NCBI RefSeq assembly: GCF_003325355.1
Contig: NZ_CP030850.1
Coordinates: forward strand, 1 to 64,000
DNA length: 64,000 nucleotides
Origin: Runella rosea
GTDB taxonomy: Bacteria; Bacteroidota; Bacteroidia; Cytophagales; Spirosomataceae
Direction: 5' to 3'
The notes beneath the pieces are model-generated. The model was not told the origin of the DNA and ran no database searches. It saw nothing but the letters and a program-made list of their open reading frames with translations. The stretch's first letter is position 1. Every line of letters begins with the position of its first letter. Positions 10,159 through 17,737 of this stretch are shown one piece after another. The position numbers and the translations under genes were made by a program.

Positions 10159-11022
10159 TTACGCTAAAGTGGGGTTCACTTTCTCGTATTCAGCAAATTC
10201 TTTGTTAAATTCTTCGCTGCCCTGCGCTATTCCTTGTTCAGCTAATGCCTTCTGGAATTCAGCAAACGGCACGCCGTACTTTCCACCAGAACCGCCAGTA
10301 GGATTACTACCTGTTCCGCCCTGTTGGTGAGAATTGGGAGCCAAAAGCGGCCCGTAAAACTGCTTGGTGATTGCATCTACACCGAGCGGTTTGCCAGCGG
10401 CATCGGCCAGCGCTTTGCCATCTTCCCCGTAAAAAGCCAACGAACCGTCTGAGGTTTCTTCGGCTTTCATACCCAAAAGAGAAGCCCGAACTAGATTTCT
10501 TTGCGCCTGTCGGTAGGCTTCAATTTCTTCGTTGGTCTTCAAATGGGCGGGAACAGCAATGTTCAAAGAATTGATATGAGCGTCTATCGTGGCCTTTTTT
10601 GTGCGCTCAAAAAGGGCCTTTTCCTTATTAGCGATAGAATCAAGTAACTCTTTGTTTTTGTCCTCCAAAGCCTTGATGCGCGAATCATTAAGGTCTTTGT
10701 CGGTTTGATTTTGGTCGGTCGGCATGGTGATACGTTTTTTTATTTCTTCGGGAAAAAAGTCAAGTTCTTTTATGCCATCGGGCTTTTGAACTCCAAGAAC
10801 ATCAGAAAGGGCTTTGCTCCAATCGGTGTGATTTCGTTTGGTAGCTTCGCCATCTCCTTCTTTTTTGGCATCGGCAATGGCTTTGTCAAAATCAGCCTGT
10901 GGCTTAATGACAAACCCTTTGCTGGTTAGATGCGTTTGGATTTCAGCCACTCGGGCGTCAAAAAGCTGATTGGCTAAATCGGGGTTGGCCGCAAGTAGTG
11001 TGAGTAATTCTGCTAAGGTCAT
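10159..11022 (-). CDS. Scaffold-like capsid assembly protein, 287 aa
   Basis: A hydrophilic protein placed just before the major capsid gene, where scaffolding proteins are usually encoded. A central coiled coil spans about residues 110-150 (SRIKALEDKNKELLDSIANK region), and a Gly/Ser/Thr-rich linker spans about 232-248 before a short C-terminal helix (PFAEFQKALAEQ). Scaffolds typically bind capsid by such a C-terminal helix. No protease motif is visible, so removal of the scaffold is unexplained. The ATG at 11022 is the only plausible start. It recurs at 57664-58527. Confidence 0.65.
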   Translation of the reverse strand: MTLAELLTLLAANPDLANQLFDARVAEIQTHLTSKGFVIKPQADFDKAIADAKKEGDGEATKRNHTDWSKALSDVLGVQKPDGIKELDFFPEEIKKRITMPTDQNQTDKDLNDSRIKALEDKNKELLDSIANKEKALFERTKKATIDAHINSLNIAVPAHLKTNEEIEAYRQAQRNLVRASLLGMKAEETSDGSLAFYGEDGKALADAAGKPLGVDAITKQFYGPLLAPNSHQQGGTGSNPTGGSGGKYGVPFAEFQKALAEQGIAQGSEEFNKEFAEYEKVNPTLA

Positions 11023-11050
11023 TTTGCTTGGGTGTTAAAATGGGTAAAAA

Positions 11051-11443
11051 TTATTCAGGCTTGTGCAAAACCTTGGTTTCGATATTGCCAAGCTTTTTCA
11101 ATGAAGCCATGTAAGACTCAAATTCATCGGCATGTACAACTACCACAGCCCCAGTCATTTTTTCAGCAACACGGGTAGTTTGACCTGTTTTCAGGTACTT
11201 CTCAATGACGTACACATTTGCAAGGTCTTTACCCTTCACGGTCACACTTTCAGATTTGTCCATTGAGTGCTCAAAGGTTTTATCTTCTGGTACCGTCTCC
11301 GTTGGGGGAGGCGTTGAGGCCGCTGCGTTGGTCAGGTCAACCACGGGCGTTTCAGGCAACTTGTCTAACGGCTTGGGATCCGATGGGTTTGTTTTGGCCG
11401 TCTCCGTTGGGGGAGGCGTTGAGGCCGCTGCGTTGGTTTGCAT
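11051..11443 (-). CDS. Repeat-bearing small protein overlapping portal end, 130 aa
   Basis: Unknown function. The first ~50 residues are low-complexity and hold two copies of NAAASTPPPTET, coded by two exact 40-bp direct repeats (11293-11332 and 11398-11437). The C-terminal ~80 residues look folded (VTVKGKDLANVYVIEKYLKTGQTTRVAEKM). Its first 92 bases overlap the end of the portal gene in another frame, so one repeat copy also codes the portal tail region or lies next to it. Place between portal and scaffold suggests a minor head protein. It recurs at 58556-58948. Confidence 0.65.
   Translation of the reverse strand: MQTNAAASTPPPTETAKTNPSDPKPLDKLPETPVVDLTNAAASTPPPTETVPEDKTFEHSMDKSESVTVKGKDLANVYVIEKYLKTGQTTRVAEKMTGAVVVVHADEFESYMASLKKLGNIETKVLHKPE
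11293..11437. repeat. Two 40-bp direct repeats
   Basis: Copies at 11293-11332 and 11398-11437 are identical and begin CCGTCTCCGTTGGGGGAGG. They encode AAASTPPPTET twice in the 130-residue protein; the second lies in the zone shared with the portal gene. They can expand or contract by recombination. Recur at 58798-58837 and 58903-58942. Confidence 0.85.
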
Positions 11444-13067
11444 AGCGAATTAATTGTGTTTGAATTGAAGAAAGCTTTTTTGAGAGGGTTGCTTTGGCAC
11501 CAAACTCCTCAATGGTGGTATTGTTATCTAGCTCGAATTGCTCAATGAGCTGAGGCAAATCGGCCTTGATTTTGTATTCAACAGACGTGGGGTCGAGCAG
11601 CGATAGCGACAAATTGCGGTAAGGCTCCAACAATCGCATGATGGCCAGACGCTTTTCCTGTGTGTCGTTGTTGCGAACAATGAGGGCTTCAATTTTCTTC
11701 AGCTGCTCATCTAGTAGGTACACCGGCAAGCCAGTTGCTTTCATGCGGTCAAATTCATCCAGCATATCCGTCAACGTTTCCAAATGGTACTGGTTGCCAT
11801 TTTTGAAAACATAGCTAACAAATGCATTCCCATAACGAAGTTTGGCCGCTGTGGAAATGATAAAGGTTCTCACTGCCTGCATATTTTCGGCCCAATAATT
11901 CAACTTGGATTTGCGGGCCTCAAACTCGTCGCGTATCTGGTCTTCGTTGACGGCATCTTTGCGGGTATCCTGCTTTTTCTTGCCAGTCAACATTTCATAC
12001 AAGCGCTTTTCTAACTCGTCATTCTTCTTGGTATAATATTCCAAAGGAGCGGTTGACGCTTCGATAAAAGAGGCCACCTTCGTAATACCTTCTTTCATCA
12101 TGGCAGGCTTGATAAAGTAGGTTGTGCCAGGTCCACGGTGTTTTTTGGATTCGCATTCTGGACAGGGTTTATACTCATTGCTTGTGCCAATACGGAAAAA
12201 ACCGCCATTACAGCGGTGACCTTCGCTTGATACATAATTGCAAGATTCCTCGGGCACCTGCATGGAAGGAAAAGCGGCGTACAGGTCAACATCGTGCTCG
12301 AAAGCCCGCTGCATGGCGTAGCGGTCAAGACGTGAAACCAGCGGAATGACGGGCCCCAATGTGCGAAGCCCATTTGAATCGGAAAGTACATCATTCCAAA
12401 TCAAACAGGCAGGGCAAAACCCTAGAAAGTGCGGCACTTCGGATTTGAATTCAAAAGTGTCTTTATCGAAAATGCGATAAAAAGCGTCGTCAATGGCCAC
12501 GAAACCCGAATCGGTTTTGTAAATAATCAGGTCGACGTTTCCAGTGGTGTCTTTCTGGGCATCGTGCACTTGGTCGGCCTCCACAAATGTCACGAACGGC
12601 TCTGGGAAAAGCGTTGTTTGTTCGGCTGGCAAATCCAGTACTGCAAAAGTGGTCGGCTGCTCTAACGCAAGGTTGAATACGCGGTCAGAGTCGATACTGC
12701 CCAATTTGCTTTTGTGTAAAAATTCCCGAAAGTCTTGGGCCAGTTCGGGAGTAGCAAACTGAAATTCTTCGTAGCGATCATTAGCCGTAAAGACGCGGTT
12801 GAGTTCATCAGCCGCGTCTTGTATGATGTTGGTCGAAACCAACGGTATGTCAAAGACCTTCCAAAAAGTATCCTGTTTTTTAGGAACCGTGATAATGGAA
12901 TGCACCTTGTCACGAAACCGAAAGAAGTGAGAACCCAAATCACCGATACGCGTAGCGTTACGGGCGTGGAATCTACACCAGGCATTGTCAGCAGCGGCAA
13001 CTTTAAGAATCGCTTGATTCTTTGGCTGCTTTATTCTTTCCCGTATCGCGTCTTGTGAGTATGCCAC
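11352..13067 (-). CDS. Portal-like protein with cysteine cluster, 571 aa
   Basis: Probable dodecameric portal through which DNA enters the head, called from length, place after terminase and before scaffold/capsid, and a long helical C-terminal half (residues about 325-540) typical of portal clip, stem and wing regions. A striking insert holds six cysteines arranged as C218-P-A-C221, C276, C286 and C302-P-E-C305, which looks like a zinc-ribbon; this is not a usual portal feature. The last 30 residues are low-complexity and overlap the next gene. No direct motif proves the portal call; an adaptor is the main alternative. It recurs at 58857-60572. Confidence 0.7.
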   Translation of the reverse strand: MAYSQDAIRERIKQPKNQAILKVAAADNAWCRFHARNATRIGDLGSHFFRFRDKVHSIITVPKKQDTFWKVFDIPLVSTNIIQDAADELNRVFTANDRYEEFQFATPELAQDFREFLHKSKLGSIDSDRVFNLALEQPTTFAVLDLPAEQTTLFPEPFVTFVEADQVHDAQKDTTGNVDLIIYKTDSGFVAIDDAFYRIFDKDTFEFKSEVPHFLGFCPACLIWNDVLSDSNGLRTLGPVIPLVSRLDRYAMQRAFEHDVDLYAAFPSMQVPEESCNYVSSEGHRCNGGFFRIGTSNEYKPCPECESKKHRGPGTTYFIKPAMMKEGITKVASFIEASTAPLEYYTKKNDELEKRLYEMLTGKKKQDTRKDAVNEDQIRDEFEARKSKLNYWAENMQAVRTFIISTAAKLRYGNAFVSYVFKNGNQYHLETLTDMLDEFDRMKATGLPVYLLDEQLKKIEALIVRNNDTQEKRLAIMRLLEPYRNLSLSLLDPTSVEYKIKADLPQLIEQFELDNNTTIEEFGAKATLSKKLSSIQTQLIRYANQRSGLNASPNGDGQNKPIGSQAVRQVA

Positions 13068-13215
13068 TTTCGTTGAATTCGTAGTTTTTATCCTCTTTGC
13101 TTAGTTCCCAACATTTGCTGTTTGAATTATTCTGAATCTCAAAAATCTTCAAAGCGTGTTGGTAGTCGGTTTCGAGCGGTATGCCCTCCACCGACACGAG
13201 TTTCACCTTAATCAT
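13003..13215 (-). CDS. Small hypothetical protein, 70 aa
   Basis: Short charged protein (starts MIKVKLVSVEG, ends KNKAAKESSDS). Its start overlaps the stop of the 212-residue gene by one base, and its end overlaps the portal start by 65 bases, so it is translationally coupled within the head operon. I do not recognise it. It recurs at 60508-60720. Confidence 0.6.
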   Translation of the reverse strand: MIKVKLVSVEGIPLETDYQHALKIFEIQNNSNSKCWELSKEDKNYEFNESGILTRRDTGKNKAAKESSDS

Positions 13216-13853
13216 TATTGAAGCAAATCAAACGGTGAGAAAGCAATATCCACAAGTTCGGTGCCGACTGACCATCCGTAAGGAAGCATAAAAGAGCCAG
13301 TTGCATAATCCCAATCATCTTCAATTGATTTGATAGGGTCAGAGATTTGCGCAGAATAGATAGGAATCCCAAAATAGTTTGTAGAGCTCTTTTTGGCCCG
13401 AACCATGTTGTTTTCATACATGGGCATGAAAGCCAACTTGGTCGGCTGCCCAAAGCGGTTGGAAAGCGCAAACATTTTGCGGATTTCAGCAATGTCAGCA
13501 GCGGTAATACTGTCTAAACGAAAAGGAACAGACACGGGCGCGCCATTAGCCAAACGCCCCATACGACGCGCAGATTGAGTGTCAACCACACGAGCTTCTG
13601 TTGCGGGGATGGCGAAGTTTTCAAGTTCTGGTGTAATGACAATGCGAGAGGTAGTGGTCAAAGCCAGACGGGCAGTCCAAACGGATTGCAAAGCAATGTC
13701 GGTTTCGGCCGTGGCGGAGGTGGTAAAATCGGCAGTACCCAAAATCTGCATAAATGCCAGCTTTACTTCTTTGCCGGGATGCTTACAAATGTTTTGAGTT
13801 AAAGAGGCAACCGTGGCAATGGTTGGGCTACAGTTATAAATGAGTGACGACAT
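13215..13853 (-). CDS. Head-operon protein, 212 aa, unknown
   Basis: A 212-residue soluble protein with many small beta-forming residues (TSRIVITPELENFAIPA), found between large terminase and portal. A promoter with the 16-bp phage operator lies 155 bases upstream (14002-14033), so it begins its own transcript. Its beta-rich sequence could suit a decoration or minor structural protein, but that is only a guess. It recurs at 60720-61358. Confidence 0.65.
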   Translation of the reverse strand: MSSLIYNCSPTIATVASLTQNICKHPGKEVKLAFMQILGTADFTTSATAETDIALQSVWTARLALTTTSRIVITPELENFAIPATEARVVDTQSARRMGRLANGAPVSVPFRLDSITAADIAEIRKMFALSNRFGQPTKLAFMPMYENNMVRAKKSSTNYFGIPIYSAQISDPIKSIEDDWDYATGSFMLPYGWSVGTELVDIAFSPFDLLQ

Positions 13854-14001
13854 TGTATAAGTTTTTTAAAGTGGAGATTTGCACTTACAAAAGGATTGGT
13901 CGTCACTAGCGAAGGATTGGCCATGCTTGGGGAAAGATTGCAGTATTGGAAGTGTCGTCAGTAACACAACCCATACTGCTTACACCAGCAAGCGACCGTT
14001 G

Positions 14002-14033
14002 CAATATTACAACAATTGATGTATTTTAACAAA
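14002..14033 (-). promoter_or_regulatory. Promoter with embedded 16-bp operator before head operon
   Basis: On the minus strand: TTTG (14030-14033), 20-base spacer, TAATATTG (14002-14009, one mismatch to TAnnTTTG). The spacer contains the near-palindrome TACAACAATTGATGTA (plus strand 14008-14023). The leader to the 13853 start is about 150 bases. Recurs at 61507-61538. Confidence 0.55.
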
Positions 14034-14058
14034 AAAGCAAAAGTTTTTTTTGCGAAGG

Positions 14059-15249
14059 CTACCTATTTGAACTTGACCGAACGGTAAAGCCTTGCAATCT
14101 GTAATGTGAGTAGCTGCCATATCGCCCTCCGTCCATGGCGTGATCGTCGAATTTTACAGGCTCATCCAGTTTCAAACCCGTAAGCTTTACGACCTTCCAT
14201 TGGTACTTTTTAATCTCCTTTAGGGTGTTGACCGAATCGGCGTGAATAAACAGCGGCCGCGACTGTACAAAGTCAATCCCGTCCTTGACCGACTTATCAG
14301 CGGCCATGGCGTTAAAACCCGCATTGTTCAAGTCGTTGATTTTCTCAGGCGCTGCGCTGTCGCAGTAAATAGGAATGTTGCGGTTTTGGATGATGTTACC
14401 CAGACGGTCAATAAGCTGGGGCGTATTAAGCCCCGGCTCATAAAGTTCTTCTTTCCAGAAATTGCCATTATCACGAACCCCGCAGTGCATCAGACAGGAA
14501 GGAGAGTTAAAGCCAAAGTCCAACCCGTAGGATTCTTCATCGAACCACGCAGGCCACCCCGTATCCATCACTTTGTAATGGACGTAAATACGGATGCGGT
14601 TAGTACCGCGCTGTCCCAAACCAAACACACTAAAATAATCGGGGTCGGTATCGCGCAATAGTTCGATTTCAGCTACTTGAGCGTGGGGTAGGTGTGGGTT
14701 GTCTTTGTAGGTGGTGACGATGTGAGCGCAGTCGTTGCGTGGTAACACCTCATCGTAGATGTACGAATCAGGCATTGACGGGTTATAGTCAATGATGATT
14801 TTTGAGGTGGTACGTAAGATAAGCTGTCGCCATACCTCTAATGAAATCTCGTTAGCCTCGTTGATGAATACCAAATCGCGCTTACGTCCCCGTACTTTCT
14901 GCTCGTCGTCGATGCTGAAGAATTCGACGTCGTTCCCTTTGTAGTGATATTCGTTATAGGTTTTATTGTGGTCTTTGGCGGTATAAAGGTCAATCTCTTT
15001 CATTTCAGTGAAAAAGTCCTTCATCACCGACCCGCGCAGTGCAGGGAATGTTTCGCGTGCCATCGAAATGGTTTGACCACTGTAACGTTCAATGGAGCGA
15101 ATAATAAAATGAATCGCGCCATAAGTTTTCCCAGAACGGGTTCCTCCTTGAAGCGCCAGAACACGGTAGTTTTTAATTTCCTTTTCTAAAAAGCGAAGAT
15201 TGGGGTTGAACTTCGATGATTTCCCCACGTATTTACTCGTCAGGTCCAT
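14059..15249 (-). CDS. Terminase large subunit, 396 aa
   Basis: DNA-packaging motor. An ATPase domain comes first: Walker A GGTRSGKT at residues 35-42, Walker B LVFINE at 126-131, followed by a coupling-type segment (TSKIIIDYNPS). A C-terminal RNase-H-like nuclease domain follows, with candidate metal-binding Asp244 (YGLDFGFN) and Asp297 (IPIYCDSA). The form fits PBSX/Terminase_3-like large subunits. It cuts concatemers and pumps DNA into the procapsid via the portal. Its start overlaps the small-subunit end by 17 bases. Recurs at 61564-62754. Confidence 0.92.
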   Translation of the reverse strand: MDLTSKYVGKSSKFNPNLRFLEKEIKNYRVLALQGGTRSGKTYGAIHFIIRSIERYSGQTISMARETFPALRGSVMKDFFTEMKEIDLYTAKDHNKTYNEYHYKGNDVEFFSIDDEQKVRGRKRDLVFINEANEISLEVWRQLILRTTSKIIIDYNPSMPDSYIYDEVLPRNDCAHIVTTYKDNPHLPHAQVAEIELLRDTDPDYFSVFGLGQRGTNRIRIYVHYKVMDTGWPAWFDEESYGLDFGFNSPSCLMHCGVRDNGNFWKEELYEPGLNTPQLIDRLGNIIQNRNIPIYCDSAAPEKINDLNNAGFNAMAADKSVKDGIDFVQSRPLFIHADSVNTLKEIKKYQWKVVKLTGLKLDEPVKFDDHAMDGGRYGSYSHYRLQGFTVRSSSNR

Positions 15250-15724
15250 CGTCGTCTAAGTTATCAGAAGTGAGCCAAGGCGGTTTGGGTTTGTCGGGGG
15301 TGTCGGGCTTTAAATCAGGCTGCTTATTTTTCCAGTACTTAGGCTGACGATTGTTAAGCCAGTAGATGATAGAAACAGGGTCGGGGGCTATGTACTTGAC
15401 CACTTTTTTAACGCAAACCATTTCCTCTTTCTCAACTTCTCCCTGTCCCGCCTTTACCTTTTTTAGCTCGTAATGCCTTTCCGTGAAATCAAAGCCCTTG
15501 GCACGTTTGTAAAGAGATTGGACAATTTTGGCGTCAGCAATAGCCTTTCCCTTTTTTAGGGACTCGCAAAATTCGGGGTATTTGATTTTCCACCGGTTAA
15601 TCGTGGCCTCGTCAACTCCGAACTCAAGCGCCAAAAAAGCATCGTCCGCCCCTAACAGGCAAAAGCTGTACGCTAAATCAGCAAATTTTTCATTGTATTT
15701 CGTGGGTCGGCCTGCCATGCCCAA
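15233..15724 (-). CDS. Terminase small subunit, 163 aa
   Basis: DNA-recognition partner of the large subunit. The N-terminal ~60 residues (GRPTKYNEKFADLAYSFCLL ... VDEATINRWKIKYPEF) form a helix-turn-helix of the type seen in phage terminase small subunits, followed by an oligomerisation helix region and a Pro/Asp-rich acidic tail that probably contacts the large subunit. A second ATG at 15718 (MAGRPTKY) is equally plausible. The predicted promoter -7 box ends at 15722, so the mRNA would be leaderless or nearly so, which is odd. Recurs at 62738-63229. Confidence 0.88.
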   Translation of the reverse strand: MGMAGRPTKYNEKFADLAYSFCLLGADDAFLALEFGVDEATINRWKIKYPEFCESLKKGKAIADAKIVQSLYKRAKGFDFTERHYELKKVKAGQGEVEKEEMVCVKKVVKYIAPDPVSIIYWLNNRQPKYWKNKQPDLKPDTPDKPKPPWLTSDNLDDDGPDE

Positions 15725-15754
15725 AAATACAACAATTGATGTAATTATTGCAAA
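15722..15754 (-). promoter_or_regulatory. Promoter with embedded 16-bp operator before terminase
   Basis: On the minus strand: TTTG (15751-15754), 21-base spacer, TATTTTTG (15722-15729). The near-palindrome TACAACAATTGATGTA (plus strand 15728-15743) fills the spacer. It is the likely main late promoter, right after the terminator of the radical SAM gene. Recurs at 63227-63259. Confidence 0.65.
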
Positions 15755-15776
15755 TAGCAGAGTGGTAATAAAAAAG

Positions 15777-15818
15777 GGGCGGGGTGATTGTTTTTAGATA
15801 CCAACGCGAACCCCGCCC
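15777..15818 (-). terminator. Terminator after the radical SAM gene
   Basis: Stem GGGCGGGGT / ACCCCGCCC, followed on the minus strand by CCTTTTTTATT. It begins right at the radical SAM stop codon (15823) and separates the early from the late transcript. Recurs at 63282-63323. Confidence 0.85.
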
Positions 15819-15822
15819 AATT

Positions 15823-16827
15823 TTAAACAAGCTCCGCTTCCTTTGGCGCGTGAATGACTTCCATTCCAAATCCAACAGATTTTTTTGCTAGGTGCTGGTT
15901 GTTTTGCATCCAGTTTTGAACAAACCACAATTGGCCACAACCGCCACCAATATCGTCTTGTCCTGCTGGGTCAAACATTCTGGTTGAAAATCCATGAGCC
16001 GCCAATTTTTGCATGAAACTTGAAGCTAGTTCACGCTGTCTAACATTTGCCGCCGCAATGCTTTCGTCACGCTCGCAAACGACTGAAATTGTAGCCTCAA
16101 ACACATCAGGGTTGAATAATGCTGCTATGTTGTCGGCGTCCTGTTGCGAACTGTTATGTTCGTGGGCGCAATAATTGAAAAATGGCTTGCGTCCTGTAAG
16201 AATCAAAAATGCCTCACCAATCTGGGAAATAGTAGTCAATTTTAACTTTCCTTTGAAGGGAATAAGCTTGTCTCTGCTTTCGTCGGTGCTTTCGTGAACA
16301 GAGAACTGCAAGCCAACGGTAGGGATTCTTTGGGCCATTTGTATAACTGGTTCATAGTTTATTTGAGGCCCAATTGAAGATATAAGCAGTTTTGCCTGTG
16401 GGTATTTTGAGTACAAGATTTCAAAAGCTTTTTCCAGTTCCTTGAAATTAAGAAGCGGCTCACCCATTGACATTACCATTATTTGAAACTTCTGAATTTT
16501 GGAAGCGTCAATGTTTTGGCTTTGTAGGCAGTGGTCAACTTGAAACACAATTTCCTCGGCTTTTAGGGAGCGAACAAAATAATCACCTGCCCCGCAAAAA
16601 CGGCAACCAACAGGACAGCCTGACTGGGTAGAGCAACAAATCACCGTTCTATCTTCGTAGGTCGGATATTTGTACAAAACGGCCTCGGCGACCGCATTAT
16701 CTTTTTCAAAGACGAACTTCATTACGTTTTCGTCTGAACTCTGAATGTTTTTGATTTCTGTGAACATTTTGCTAGAGATTAAATTGGATTGCTGAAAATT
16801 GATTGGTTTAAAGTTGTATTTCTCCAC
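15823..16827 (-). CDS. RlmN/Cfr-like radical SAM enzyme, 334 aa
   Basis: Radical SAM protein with the CxxxCxxC cluster motif at C71, C75, C78 in the RlmN/Cfr form (SGCPVGCRFCGAG). It also keeps a Cys seven residues earlier (C64, equal to RlmN C118), MSMGEP, and C297 in GGGCGQLW, matching the methyl-carrying C355. RlmN and Cfr methylate adenosine in 23S rRNA (RlmN also in tRNA), so an RNA-adenosine methyltransferase is the first guess; the real substrate is unknown. The N-terminal accessory domain of RlmN is almost absent (only ~60 residues before the motif). It overlaps the helicase-loader end by 20 bases and ends at a terminator, so it belongs to the early operon. The right copy (63328 on) is cut by the window edge. 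Confidence 0.85.
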   Translation of the reverse strand: MEKYNFKPINFQQSNLISSKMFTEIKNIQSSDENVMKFVFEKDNAVAEAVLYKYPTYEDRTVICCSTQSGCPVGCRFCGAGDYFVRSLKAEEIVFQVDHCLQSQNIDASKIQKFQIMVMSMGEPLLNFKELEKAFEILYSKYPQAKLLISSIGPQINYEPVIQMAQRIPTVGLQFSVHESTDESRDKLIPFKGKLKLTTISQIGEAFLILTGRKPFFNYCAHEHNSSQQDADNIAALFNPDVFEATISVVCERDESIAAANVRQRELASSFMQKLAAHGFSTRMFDPAGQDDIGGGCGQLWFVQNWMQNNQHLAKKSVGFGMEVIHAPKEAELV

Positions 16828-17737
16828 CTAAATTGACCGAAGCTCGGCGCAAATCAGGGGCATCAGAAGGGAAGTCAATGACGTTGAACATTTGGTACAA
16901 CCGGGACAAAAGGCGGTCGCCGTAAGCAGCGGCAAACTTTTCGTCGTCAAGGTTGGTGGTGATGTGGAAGTAATGATAATTCCCCTTTTGCGACCGCTCG
17001 ATTTCGTCTAAAATATTGGCGATGTACGATTTTTTGTACTTGCCCATGTCTTCACTACCTACGTCGTCAATACACCATCCAATGTAATTTTGTGAGGTAA
17101 GGTGTTTAAAATTGGCCGACGCCTGACGAAGATTTGCGTAGATATTGGGCGAGGTGCCATTGTCGCAAAGCGTGCGGATCTGCTCGGTCGAAATAAACTG
17201 AAAATTGGCAACGGGATTGATGCATTGCCCTTCTAAAGCAAAATTGGGTGAATAGGAAAGAATACGCATCGGAACGCTTTTGCCGCAACCCACTGGACCT
17301 CGAAGGCACAACCCTTTGTCGGGATGAATACCAGATTGCAGCATTCTGGAATCTCCAGAAAAGTACAGGCAAAGCAGATTGAACGTACTGGCGTTTGTGT
17401 CTGGACTGAAAGGTTTTGACCAGCGCTCGACCGCCGATAGTTCATTACCTACTTTGGTGGCAAGGTCTTTGAGCTGGCGGGCCGAAAGAGTGATTTTTGA
17501 GGATGGGGCGGAAATGGCGGACATGTACTGCTCTTTCTTTCGCTCCGTCAAACGTGCGTCAACAACCTTCCCCATGGCGTTGATAAGCTCTTTGTTGGTA
17601 ATTCCGAGCTCTGTAATCTGGTCATAGTTCGATAGGGCCCATTTGACCAGGCTTGACAGTGGGTGGACTGGGTCTGGTTGGTTGGCTGATGGGAGCAACG
17701 CCGTAGCCACTTGGTCGAATGATGTTGGATTTGCCAT
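16808..17737 (-). CDS. DnaC-like helicase loader ATPase, 309 aa
   Basis: AAA+ ATPase that would load the host replicative helicase at the phage origin. Walker A GPVGCGKS is at residues 147-154, Walker B CIDDVG at about 222-227, a sensor-1-like ITTNLDD follows, and a C-terminal arginine-rich DRLLSRL resembles the DnaC/IstB arginine-finger region. It is encoded directly after the O-like initiator, like lambda O and P, though it is of DnaC type. Its ATG at 17737 overlaps the initiator end by 116 bases; the upstream AGGAAA supports this start, but a later start is possible. Confidence 0.85.
   Translation of the reverse strand: MANPTSFDQVATALLPSANQPDPVHPLSSLVKWALSNYDQITELGITNKELINAMGKVVDARLTERKKEQYMSAISAPSSKITLSARQLKDLATKVGNELSAVERWSKPFSPDTNASTFNLLCLYFSGDSRMLQSGIHPDKGLCLRGPVGCGKSVPMRILSYSPNFALEGQCINPVANFQFISTEQIRTLCDNGTSPNIYANLRQASANFKHLTSQNYIGWCIDDVGSEDMGKYKKSYIANILDEIERSQKGNYHYFHITTNLDDEKFAAAYGDRLLSRLYQMFNVIDFPSDAPDLRRASVNLGGEIQL

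Larger units (their letters stand above)
1..16495. repeat. Left copy of a 16.5 kb terminal duplication
   Basis: This stretch recurs as 47500-64000. The offset is 47499 at the left edge and 47505 from about 6955 onward. The change is made by ten single-base indels: extra G at 171-173, missing C at 381-383, missing T at 387-388, missing G at 482-483, missing G at 546-547, extra T at 1182, missing T at 1252-1254 and again at 1258-1261, missing T at 5817-5820, missing T at 6951-6953. There is also a T-to-G change at 518. From 6955 rightward I saw no further offset change. The phage unit is therefore 47,505 bp, and the left copy carries uncorrected errors. Confidence 0.96.
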
